A DNA stretch of 36,991 nucleotides, from NCBI GenBank assembly GCA_029204225.1, contig MU835708.1, positions 1 to 36,991 on the forward strand, written 5' to 3'. Under the pieces are notes generated by a model, which was not told where the DNA came from, did not search any database, and saw only the letters and a program-made list of their open reading frames with translations. Both the position numbers and the translations under genes were made by a program. The DNA is from Diphasiastrum complanatum (lineage: Eukaryota > Streptophyta > Lycopodiopsida > Lycopodiales > Lycopodiaceae). Position 1 is the first letter of the stretch, and each line of letters begins with the position of its first letter. Positions 20,036 through 29,728 of the stretch are shown one piece after another.

Positions 20036-21026
20036 ATCAAAACGCCCTTGTTTGTACTGCATGAAAATGGCAAAAGATATAACTAGGAGTACAGGAATTA
20101 CTAGAGAATATGCAAATTCAAACTGGAAGCCTGTGCTGCCTATCCCCTTAAAAAATGTGCATGTTTGCACTCTTCATGCATAAGTTAGATTAATAGAAAG
20201 GATCATTTATCTTCATATAGTTTTTGCTTGGAATACTAAGCCAGCATCATTAGCAAAGGAAGCTATCTCTCGATTAGAAGATGTTTTATCAAAAGCAAGA
20301 CTCCATAAAGGACATGTCAAAATTCATAAAGATGAAAAGCTTTCAAGAAAGAATGGGAACATGCCAACTAAGCCAAGCATAGGAGGAGCAAAAGCACGTC
20401 GTTTCCTATCAAATCATACTGGTAAGGCTTCTAATATTTAAGACTCAGTCTAGACAGATATTATTGCTGTCACTCAGGACTTCGAGAAAGACGGCAAAAT
20501 CAGAGTACTAAAAAATGATGTATGGAAAAAGCTTGATAGTATGATTGCTATTTTAAGAAAAGAAAAATACTCTGATATTGATAAGAAAGTTGTCCAAAGG
20601 ACTTGTGTCGAGTTTGTTAATGCAGTATCAAAAGCATGGAGAGAAGATCACATCACTCATTACATGGTTAGTATAAAATTTTTAAAATGCTTTCAAATTT
20701 TCATATATATTTAGATCCAAACATAAGACTAACATTATGATTTTGACATATGCAGCACATACTAAGAGATCATACAAATTTTGTGCAAATACATATGGAA
20801 GCTTGAGTGTATGGTCATCACAAGGGATGGAGAAGTCACACTGGCAAGCACGAGCATCATTTCATCGAAATACACAACATCAAGGAACCAATGAAAAATG
20901 AAACTACAGTTGTCAATCGTTTCAGTGGTTCTACCGCAGAGTTCAGATTCGACATATAACAAAGTCCACACAATACAACAAGTTTAAGAAAACACGCAAG
21001 TTTATACAGGAAGAGAAAGTTAGATG
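20036..21026 (+). pseudogene. Transposon-type gene of unknown family, decayed
   Basis: Plus-strand codons read KRPCLYCMKMAKDITRSTG, NWKPVLPIPLKNVHVCTLHA, a TAA, VRLIERIIYLHIVFAW, GHVKIHKDEKLSRKNGN and IGGAKARRFLS. After two more stops come WKKLDSMIAILRKEKYSD and VSKAWREDHITHYM. A GT-AG intron (about 20,667-20,757) leads to a second exon with one frameshift: SLSVWSSQGMEKSHWQARAS, RNTQHQG, then FQWFYRR, ending at 21,024. I associate the CTLHA...GGAKARRF...GMEKSHxxA...TQHGG pattern with uncharacterised repetitive proteins of animals and algae/plants. No catalytic assignment is possible. The 5' end appears cut off next to the C1 unit end. Confidence 0.5.
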
Positions 21027-21161
21027 ATTGTTGAGTAGAAGATCATCATTGTCATCAAATCATGACATGTTCATAATTGCTTTGCAAATTCATTGAACAA
21101 GAGAGGAGAAATATTCAATGTAAATGTATTGATTGTATTATACCAAAATACAAAGTGTCAG

Positions 21162-22700
21162 CTATTCATCATCAGATCTTGTGTCAGATTCTATGGCAGT
21201 ATTGTCATGAAGAAATTCTCTGCTAGCATATGCATCTAATAGATGTGCATTATCCTTATTTCCACTAAGCTCAATATAAGTGGAATCCAATGAATAATGG
21301 GAGCTCCTTAAAGGAACATTTCCATCAGTAAAGCCTAAAATGTTCATAACATAAGATCTTTTGACAAAAATGATCCCATTTGTCTTAACAAATTTATGTC
21401 CTCCTAGGTAAAATGATAAAGCTTTCACTGCCATTATAAGACTCTCCCCGACTGGGCTCAGCTTGGAATGAGCAATATAGATCTCATTCTTCAGGAAATG
21501 GCTAAGATAGCGGCCCAGTCCATTGTCCCTCTGGAACGAGGATGCGTGTTGTCTGAAACCACCTCATCTCGCAGCAAAATCATCTATTATGAGAGCATCC
21601 TGCAATAGGAAATATGTTAACAAAAACACATTTAGTGATTAAAAACATTCTAATGCAAGGAAGTTTAAACACTTACACATTCTTGATCATCAACAACAAT
21701 TAAATTAGGATGATCAATATAATGACCACGTACTGAAGGGAAATCATCAGTGAAATGCATTAATGATGGACGAGGAAAGCCCATCTGGGATTGAAATGCC
21801 GTGAATTCTTCATCGGAAGGTCTACCTCGCCCATCCTCACCTATATTTGATAAAGTCTTAGTCAGGCATTCTTCACTGGTCATAAGTCCCTCCTCATCAT
21901 CAAAATCAATACCACCAACAAGGTCATCTGTTTCAAAATTTACAAAGTCGGAGAATTCGAAAATTGTGCTGGATAATAAACATAGAACCTCGTCTTCACG
22001 ATAGTCAAAAAATTTACATAAATCAGCAGTAGTAAAATATAATCGTCATTAATATAATGTACAGAAAAATTGAAAAGACATTTCGACTCTTCTATAGGGT
22101 TGGATTCATCATCAGATGTATTTTGGCCAATAAAGAATCCATCAGATGTATTTTGGCCAATAAAAGAATCTCGAAGAACATCAGTATTTACATCAATAAA
22201 GTCACTTTCCTTATCAGGAGTGTCGATAAGAAAGTGACTGATATCCTTAATAGCTGATTGAACAGAGGATGATGCAAAAGGAGGGTCAGCAACAGAAACT
22301 TGCTCATCATCTGAGATCTGAACTAATAGGAAAAGTACGAAACCACTTTGATATTCAACCAATCGACATTTCTTGTTGCAATACGGACACATTGAACTGC
22401 TTTTGAAAAGATCAAACAATTTGGTGAACATTCTATCCAGTCTATGTCTGAAAGTTGGGAAGAAATGAACAAAATCAGTATAATACATGTACTGGAATGG
22501 ACTTATGGAGAAAACAGGCTTACTAAGTATATCTCTGAATCTAACATAATGTTCATAAAATACATCGAAATTTGGTTGTGCAATCATGAAAACATGTAGA
22601 TATGTCCTGAATAGGCTGTGGAAGTAGTCTAGGTTTTAGTAATCCCAAATTCACTAAGAAATGAACTCAAGCCTGAATCTCGTGAGGATCCATGGCAATA
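21162..22700 (-). pseudogene. Gene A, copy 2: unknown protein with CPxCNKKC motif
   Basis: The N-terminal start near 22,690 gives SSFLSEFGIT, a one-base slip to LDYFHSLFRTYLHVF, then a 200-residue open frame with RLDRMFTKLFDLFKSS, CPYCNKKCRLVEYQSGF and an acidic region. The acidic region contains a tandem FIGQNTSD repeat, encoded by a 29-nt duplication at 22,107-22,165. After another slip near 22,030 it reads CKFFDYREDE, EEGLMTSEECLTKTL and FPSVRGHYIDHPNLIVVDDQE. An intron (about 21,674-21,600) leads to a final part with YLSHFLKNEIYIAHSKLSPVGE and SFYLGGHKFVKTNGIIFVKR, ending at 21,162. One stop (TGA at about 21,565) is in that part. No known domain is recognised. A metal-binding role for the Cys motif is a guess. 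Confidence 0.6.
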
Positions 22701-22850
22701 ATGTGAATATCGCACTTGTGCGCGAGGGAGAACTGAAACAAAACTAACTATCAAGATGGCACATAAGAGGGATATGTACGGCAGGCAGATACCGAATATC
22801 GCACTTGTGTCTTTATTTTGATGGGGGGTTGGTCTAGCCAAAACGTCCTA
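22701..22850 (-). promoter_or_regulatory. Stem-loop leader of gene A2
   Basis: On the minus strand, ACACAAGTGCGATA (22,811-22,798) can pair with TATCCCTCTTATGTGC (22,774-22,759) at 11 of 16 positions, and GCGCACAAGTGCGATA (22,723-22,708) follows just before the start region. The GCACAAGTGCGATA type equals the arms of B2, not those of A1 or B1. No G-box cluster remains upstream, so the promoter seems cut off near 22,850. Confidence 0.6.
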
Positions 22851-24039
22851 AAAGAGTCAAGGGGCCCCACCTCTAATGACGGTTTGGCCCTACGTGAGCA
22901 ATAGAGAAATTGCCACTTCCAACCCTGATGGCCTTCTCTATTGCCCCGTGCTCTCCAACCGATGAGAGTTTTCCAGGCTCTCAGAGATACGGTTGCAAGG
23001 AGGGGGTGCTAGTACTTTTGGTTGCAATGATTCACTTTCTAGGGTCACAGTTCCGTAAAACTTCTGATCACTAATTCGCGTTAGGATCTTGCTAATATCT
23101 CTTTCCCCATTGAATTCGGCTTACAGTTAGTAAAAATCTTACATGGGCTAGAAACCGATTTACTATTTATGATGTGCTCGTGGGGTGCAAGTTATATGCA
23201 CCGCTTTGTTTGCTAAGCGGCAGTATTTTTGCCGACCGTCAGGTCTAGGTATTTCGCTAGACAGTACCGACGGCGGGTGTGACTAGTGTGACGCTTTAAC
23301 CAAGGTGGTGTATTTCAACCACGGATGGTGGACAACCCGCTCTGGTGTTTCACAGAGGTCGGGTCCAGTTGACACGCTTCATAATTGACAAACCGGAAGA
23401 AACGCTTCAAAACTTGACGATTCCTTATAGCCGTTTAATAAATCTAACTCAGCAAAATATAAACTACTCAATCTACAATTCTCTCCGTACAACACATTCT
23501 AAATCAGTACAAAACAGAGTTATTTACGTAACACTTTCACTAGACAAGTTGGAAATAGGCACTCATTGTTCTAATTAGCCATGCCGCATTTGTTTATAAT
23601 ATATTACAATTCTGAACTGAGTTTGAATTAATGCTAAAACCGATTCACTATAAAAGCTCTCAAGTATTCACTTGGTTATATAAATACAACCTCAAAAGGC
23701 AATCGTAGCAAAACACAATCTGTATGACTCGTTCTTTTAAATCGATGTACTTGATCCCTTAAAAACTTGCCTTACTAGAACATCTGCAAAAATCTCACTC
23801 CAATCACAAGTGATTAAGGCTATAATATCACACTACGAAGGGATTGACCAACAGAACTTCATGAAACTGAAATGAATAGACAGTGCAAATAGATTAAGTA
23901 AACGCTTACCTCAATGAATAGTTAGGTAGCTGGTTTGCCGTAAGAACCCCTTAGTCATGAATGTCTCAAAGTCCCGGTCGTTTTGCCTTTACTGTCTCGC
24001 ATGGCTTCCTGGAAGGCGATGGGTAGGTGCTTGAATGAT
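22851..24039. other. No gene recognised
   Basis: Composition is more balanced than its surroundings between 22,850 and 23,400 (for example TGCACCGCTTTGTTTGCTAAGC and GACCGTCAGGTC), as in some LTRs, but no TG...CA pair, primer site or coding motif was found. The rest is AT-rich with no recognisable frame. Confidence 0.35.
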
Positions 24040-24174
24040 GGCCGAGTATAGAAGAATGCTAAAAATTAGCAACAACAATGCCTTGGATCTCTGCCTCAAA
24101 GGTAAGGCCGAGTATAGAAGAATGCTAAAAATTAGCAACAACAATGCCTTGGATCTCTGCCTCAAAGGTAAGGT
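24040..24174. repeat. 66-bp tandem duplication
   Basis: Two essentially identical units, 24,040-24,105 and 24,106-24,171, begin GGCCGAGTATAGAAGAATGC and end CTGCCTCAAAGGTAA. Their near identity indicates a recent event. Confidence 0.95.
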
Positions 24175-24479
24175 GGATTCGCCATAGCGGTGCGCTCAGC
24201 TTAGCTGGAAAATAGTACAGGTATTCTGTGATGGTCACTGAATTAGATTCATAGGCTTGACCCAGCATTGGACAACAGGGTGGAGTTTATGCTCCCTGAG
24301 TTTCCATTATGCTCTCTCTGTCAATGATAGGATGCTCTAGGATTCACAACGTTTTGCATAGAAGGGCTCTCCATAGTGTAATGAATGCCCACTGGGAATG
24401 ATGTTAGCAGACAGACAATGCACAGGGAGAAACAAAAGGTAGATGGCAGGTGGGCACATGACAGCGATGAGGTAGCGAT

Positions 24480-24900
24480 CAGCTGAGGGCAGCAAGCAGT
24501 TGATGGGGCAGCAAGGAGCTATAGTAGTCTGCCAGGAATCCCTCCAGCGAGCACACAGAGGAGTGCAACAGACAGTTCGCAGGGCCAGCAGGTGAGGCAG
24601 CGAGCAACTGCAGGTAGATCGCAGGTGAAGCAACGGAGGCAGAGGTAGGTGAGGCAGCAAGCACTTGTAGGAGCAACAAACAGAGGCAGACAGGCAGACA
24701 TGCAGAAAGACCTCCAGAGAGCACACTGAAGGCAGAGGTAGCGGGGAGATCGCAGGGCCAGCAAGGCAGATTGCAGTAAGTGAGGCAGCGAGGAGCTGCA
24801 GGTAGAGGTAAGGCAACAAGATCTGCAGGAGCAGCGAACAAAGGCAGGGTAGCGCACAAAGGTAGCCTCCAACGAGCTGTTCCAAGCTCTCCACAGATGC
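24480..24900. repeat. Purine/GCAG-rich minisatellite-like tract
   Basis: Irregular repeats of AGGCAGCGAG, CAGCAAG, GAGCAAC, GCAGGTAGA and TGAGGCAGC recur about every 30-60 nt with strong strand asymmetry (purines on the plus strand). The long Leu/Cys/Pro-rich frames on the minus strand reflect this composition and are not supported as genes. Confidence 0.65.
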
Positions 24901-25079
24901 AACGAGGGTACAGGGCCGTAGACAGCAAGTGTGCAAGTCGTCGAGTCATCTTAAATGGAAAACAGGGCTTGACAGTTCCTTTGCATATTATGAGTAGCGA
25001 TCAGAGGCCAACGATGGTTCCTTTCATCGCTTGTCGTCTTTGTCTCATTGTTTGATTAAGTAAATGTACTAGTGGTGCT

Positions 25080-25960
25080 CACACAACTACGAAAATGACT
25101 TATCATCACATTACACTGCTTCACTCTCCTTCTTCACATCAAAACTCAATAGGTAAACAAGTCTCTCCGAGTATTTACCTATAAACTCATTCCCTCACAC
25201 CCTTTTCTTCTCAGGCAAACCAACACTTTCAATCTCGTTCACAAAAACCAATGTCATGACTCTTGTATTGAAACAAGAATCCTAACAAGAGTCCAACCAA
25301 GCGAGAAATAATAGCCTAATCACCCAATAATGACTCTTCAATCAACTAACCAAGTAGGAAACAAGCATTACTAAATTTCCATCCACCATCATCCAACTAC
25401 AAGAATCAAACACCATCAACCTACTTCCATCATTCAACCATTAGCAAAACCTTGGTATCCCTCAATCAATCATCAATCAAAAGACTTCCTTCTTACCATG
25501 CACAACCAAATCATACAAGCAATCACTCCAACTTCGACGTTACCCACTCAATGCACTCAAAAGTACTCACTTTTTTTCTCAATGCAAAATCAAACACTCC
25601 ATGATGCACTCCTACTAGAGATGAGATTCAAGCAATAACCACCAACTCCCATAGCGAACTCTAACATGGAGCAACAACATCCACAATCACTAATATCAAA
25701 ATGGAACTAACTTCCAAGCATCCTCAAGCAAGCAAGTTCTCATCAAAAAGACTCTCAACCAACATCACATCAAAACTATCACATCAAATTCATCAAACTC
25801 TCCACTCTCAACTTAGCAACTATCAACATCATCCCATTATCCAACTATCATATCATCATCCAACTATCAAATTATCAAATCACAAAAGCACTAACATCCG
25901 AATACACTAACTCACAAAAGCACTAACATCCAAATACACTAACATTTGAAATACAAGGAG
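25080..25960. repeat. CA/AT-rich low-complexity tract with short direct repeats
   Basis: CATC, CAAC and TCAA words dominate. CACAAAAGCACTAACATCC(A/G)AATACACTAA occurs twice in tandem around 25,880-25,945, and TATCAAATTATCAAAT-type repeats precede it. Such tracts occur in LTR or leader regions of plant retroelements, but no element boundary was found. Confidence 0.55.
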
Positions 25961-27000
25961 TTGGCTCCTTCTGATAGGAAAATCCAATGCATCCCCTTCA
26001 CAATGTCATCTTGCCATTCTTCATGTCCTTCAAGCCCTCTTTGCCATTTGTCCTCAACCCATTTGATAGTACACCTAGTGGCCTCTATAAGAGAGTGGGG
26101 GAGTGGTGCATTCAAGGCTCTTTTCCAAAATTAGCCAAGACGCCATTTTTGTCAAAGGCTAGGGAGGCCATTCAAGTTTCTCCTTTTGTACACCCTAGAA
26201 GCCCAAAATGTCAATGGCTAGTGGGTGTACCTCCCAAACTTTTTAGCCTCCAAGGTGGTTTGGCATTTATTATCCAAATTTTGGGTGAGGCCTTTTTTAA
26301 ATCCCTATTTTTAGTAGGCGACTTTCATTTTTTCTTTGGGTACCTTCATTTTTGGCCTTTCTTCATTTTTTCAAGGGTCGTGTGCCTACTGCTCATTTGT
26401 TTGGGTTTTTGGCATGTTGGGTAACCACTTGGCCCACACATTTCGTTAATTGTCCGTAAATTGTCCAAACTTTGTCGTTAGGGTTTCTGTGACTTATTGA
26501 CACTGAATCCATATTTCCCGGTCCGGTTTTTACCCGAAACTTTTCTTTCTCGATTTTTTCTTCTGTGGTTGACTTTTCGGCATTCATGACTAGGGCTCCC
26601 ACGACAACACGGTTTCTCTGAAAAATACACTGAGTGATCATATATTAGTAAAAATGGACTCAGTACATGGTGAGATTTTAGCACGGTCATACCGGCTATT
26701 TTTTTACAACTGGCCATTTTTTAGAAAAGCGGTAAAATATTTACCGGCCATTTCTAAGGCCGCAAAATTTGCTCTAGCCTCATTTAGGACGGGCTGGGAC
26801 CCAATTCTAGGTGGACCGGCACTTTTGGCTTGGTCTTACAAAACTTGACCACATAATATTTTTGATGGTTTTTTCGAAAGTCAATTTCTTACTTTTAAAC
26901 TATGTCTAGCCACTTTAGGATGGGCTGGGACCCAATTTCGAGGCAAATTTGTGACGATTTTTCTCTAATAACCGGGTTTTACATGCCGATTTTTTCAATT
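25961..27000. other. No gene recognised; short direct repeat
   Basis: GGGCTGGGACCCAATT(C/T) occurs at about 26,791 and 26,923, preceded in both by TTTAGGA(C/T). Open frames at 25,987-26,424 (plus) and 26,393-26,717 (minus) have no recognisable motif. Confidence 0.4.
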
Positions 27001-27069
27001 ATTGCAAACTTAAACTTCAATATTAGCCCGATTTTTCGTGCAAAAATATTGGCTAACAGTGCGTAGGTA

Positions 27070-27178
27070 GGTATCGTTGCAAGCAAACGGACAACAATGC
27101 ACAAGCACAAGAGCGATATGCCACGAATTTTGAGAACGGAAAAGGTAAAAAAATTAATTAGTTTTTGTGCCATTTATA
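27070..27178 (-). promoter_or_regulatory. Left-facing TATA box and stem-loop leader remnant
   Basis: On the minus strand, CACACGTGCAAAAATTT is followed by TATAAATG (27,178-27,171) and then TATCGCTCTTGTGC (27,118-27,105), a right-arm motif of the set 2 stem-loops. This is the same order as at genes A and B. No gene A or other coding sequence follows, so a divergent partner of B2 has probably been lost by truncation near 27,000. Confidence 0.55.
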
Positions 27179-27467
27179 CTAAATTTTTGCACGTGTGGTC
27201 AACGGACAAAGGACACGTGTCTACTTTCAATTGGACTACAGGCACTAGCACGTGTGAGGTGACACCTAGACACGTGCGAAATGACACTTGGACATGTGTC
27301 ATGTGTTCATTCGTTTGCTCGACAACACGTGTCGCTCTCGCATTTGCTTGTACAAATCCCACACGAATAATGTGACAGGGTGACACATGTTTCTCTCGCA
27401 TATGTTCATACAACTCCCACACATGTGACAAAATGTTCTTTCGCACGTGCGAACCGCAATATAAAAT
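27179..27467 (+). promoter_or_regulatory. Gene B2 promoter, probably bidirectional, with G-box cluster
   Basis: About nine CACGTG or CATGTG boxes lie in 270 nt (GCACGTGTGG, GACACGTGTC, GCACGTGTGA, GACACGTGCG, GACATGTGTC, AACACGTGTCG, ACACATGTTT, ACACATGTGA, GCACGTGCG), then a TATA box at 27,460-27,467. With the left-facing TATA box at 27,171-27,178, the cluster sits between two divergent start regions. Confidence 0.7.
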
Positions 27468-27499
27468 CACAAACTTTGATGAATTTTTCTCACTTTTTT

Positions 27500-27771
27500 T
27501 TTCGCTCCACATATCGCACTTGTGTGCATCCTTCAAATCGATATTCCTCCTACCGCCTTCCATGCACACATGTCCGATACATCTGCCTACGTGTCTCCCC
27601 GTATTGCACTTGTGCGTCTTTCTTCAAAACTAATCGCTCTCTCTTATATTCGGCTCGCACAGGTACGATATACCGTACATTTTGTCCGTACATATCGGTC
27701 CCCTGCAAGGTCTTTATCATCCCTCCCTGCTCATCCTAACCATCACGCACAAGTCCGCTATCCCATAGTAC
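27500..27771 (+). promoter_or_regulatory. Tandem stem-loop leader of gene B2
   Basis: Modules about 90 nt apart: a right arm TATCGCACTTGTGTGC (27,512-27,527), then GCACACATGTCCGATA (27,564-27,579) with TATTGCACTTGTGCGT (27,602-27,617), then GCACAGGTACGATA (27,657-27,670) with TATCGGTCCCCTGC (27,693-27,706), then a left arm GCACAAGTCCGCTA (27,747-27,760) just before the start codon. The CGATA/TATCG core equals that of B1, but the outer arm is GCACAAGT-like instead of GCGCTCGA-like. Confidence 0.65.
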
Positions 27772-29519
27772 ATGTCCATGGATAGGAGAAAGCAGAAAAG
27801 GAGGGACTTCTTCTCTCATGGCTCATCCTCAGCCCCTGCGGTTGCCATTACACCACCCGGTAGACCTAGAACGCGCAACCGCAGCAGGTGGCTCTCTGAG
27901 ATACGCAAGTATCAGAGATCAACAGCTTTGTTGATCCCAAGAGCTCCATTCTATCGTGCTGTCCAAAACATAACAAGAAATGATCTCAGACAGCTAGTTA
28001 AATTCACACCCAGTGCTCTTTAGTGCCTTCAGGAGGCTGCTGAAGATTACATTAGTCTTTTTTTTGAGGATTCTCTTTTCCTTGTAATCCATTCCAAGAG
28101 AGTCACCATAATGCCCAAGGATTTTCAGCTCCTGATGAGAATGAGGGATAGGTATTGTAGGTTACACATATCTCAGCCTGCTGCTCCTAGACCAACTCCT
28201 CTAGATAGGATTGATCTACCTACGAAACGTCCTAGGAAGCAGACAGCCCCCAAGAGAGCTCCGAAGAAAGTAAGGAGGGTAGACACCACAGATTCTGTGA
28301 AGCCTAACCCGGAATCCATTGTAGATAATGCTGCTATTGATAATGTTGTAAATATAGCTACATCTGTTTTGGATACCCCTTTAATTCATGTAGATACTAC
28401 ACATCCACCTCCTCCTCCTCCTCCAAATTTTTATACATATATAGATTCGGATGATTATCTTAAATTTGAGAAATACATATCTGATGCTATAGATACAATT
28501 GGTACTCCTTTTTGTTTTAGACTAGATGAACTTGATTTTAGTATTAATTTTAGAGTTCTAGATTGCTTGGATCTCAAAGACAGACGGGCTTCTATAAATG
28601 ATCATGTGATAGAGTCCGGGCTTACACTCTTGGAATATGACATTGCAAGAGATTCATCCAATGAGTTGCTGGTGCTGAGTAACTTTCTGCTTCAAGCCTT
28701 CAAGGAGAATAATGACACATTGTCACAGTGTCTGACAAGTGGATTCACACCAGCAACAAAGTATCTACTCATCCCTTATCATACGAAGTAAGATATATTA
28801 AATGCTTCTTGATGTTTTATGCATTAACATGGCATTGTCAATGGAAATAGTTCTCAGAATTGCAGCTAAAGAAATTTCAATCTTATTTTGCAGTGACCAT
28901 TGGAGTTTAAACTTGATCTCTATTAAGAGATCTGTAGATAATATTATTAAAGGTTTTTGTGTCAAGATGAATTCGATGAGAAATACACATAAGGATGTAG
29001 ATATATACCTTCCATATCTAAGTAAATATATTCATACAGATGTTTCCCATCCCGTGGACTGGCAGATTGTCAGTTTGGAGGTAAACTCCGTCTTTCTGAA
29101 CAGCATTTTGAAATCAGTATTCTAATGTAATTGTTTCATTCTAATTCATTTTGTTTCATAATTGATTTCTTGTGTGCTGAATTATTTTGCAGTCACCCCA
29201 GCAAAATGATTCATTCAGCTGTGGGTGGTACACATTATACAATGCAAAGTTATTTTTTGAGTGGTTCAACCTTCAACAAGATGTTGATATTTTTAAGATA
29301 ATAAATTCTATTTATTTTTATTTTGGAATCATGATTAGTTTTCTATTTTGTTGATGTTTTTGGCCATTACTAATACATGATTGTTCTATTTTGCAGTTTA
29401 CACTTCCTGAGTACACATCAAGCCAAGTGTACAGATTTAGACAAGAAATTATCTTGAGTATACTAGCTAGGGCAAGGCTTCAGCCTCCGTTATTGATGAT
29501 GGTGCAAAGGTTGATGTAG
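27772..29519 (+). CDS. Gene B, copy 2: CENH3-like histone fold fused to a Ulp1/C48 SUMO-protease-like domain
   Basis: Four exons: 27,772-28,787, 28,894-29,080, 29,193-29,297 and 29,397-29,519, about 476 codons. Residues 1-45 are a basic tail. Residues about 46-130 are an H3 fold: [36 protein letters not shown], then [12 protein letters not shown]. LLIPxAPF in place of LLIRKLPF, one extra residue in loop 1 and EAAEDY favour CENH3 over canonical H3. A basic linker ([18 protein letters not shown]) suggests nuclear entry. Then comes a C48-type fold: [23 protein letters not shown] (His341), KMNS (Asn365, usually Asp), [10 protein letters not shown] (Gln405, Cys411). Expected activity is SUMO or ubiquitin-like deconjugation on chromatin (inference). 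Defects: an in-frame TAG at codon 84, shared with B1, and GT changed to AT at the exon 3 donor. It could be a pseudogene or rely on readthrough. Confidence 0.85.
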
Positions 29520-29728
29520 TTATACTAAATTAAGATCAAAACAAATATAGATAGAATAGAACAAAAGTACATATATAGAATTCATAGAAAAATATACATT
29601 GATATATCAAATGTTGCTCCAGTTTATGAATTTGGGAGCACAAAATACATGTACTGATGCCCAACTTGGGATTTCATTTATTGAATGAAAGAGTGTATAC
29701 ACATATTTTTACTAAAGTTTATCTGAAA

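Noticed and set aside
22851-23400. LTR or TRIM element
   Set aside because: No TG...CA repeat pair, primer-binding site or polypurine tract was found in the window.
24337-24949. Long Leu/Cys/Pro-rich minus-strand proteins
   Set aside because: Several phases are open at once because of repeat composition; no motif is recognisable.
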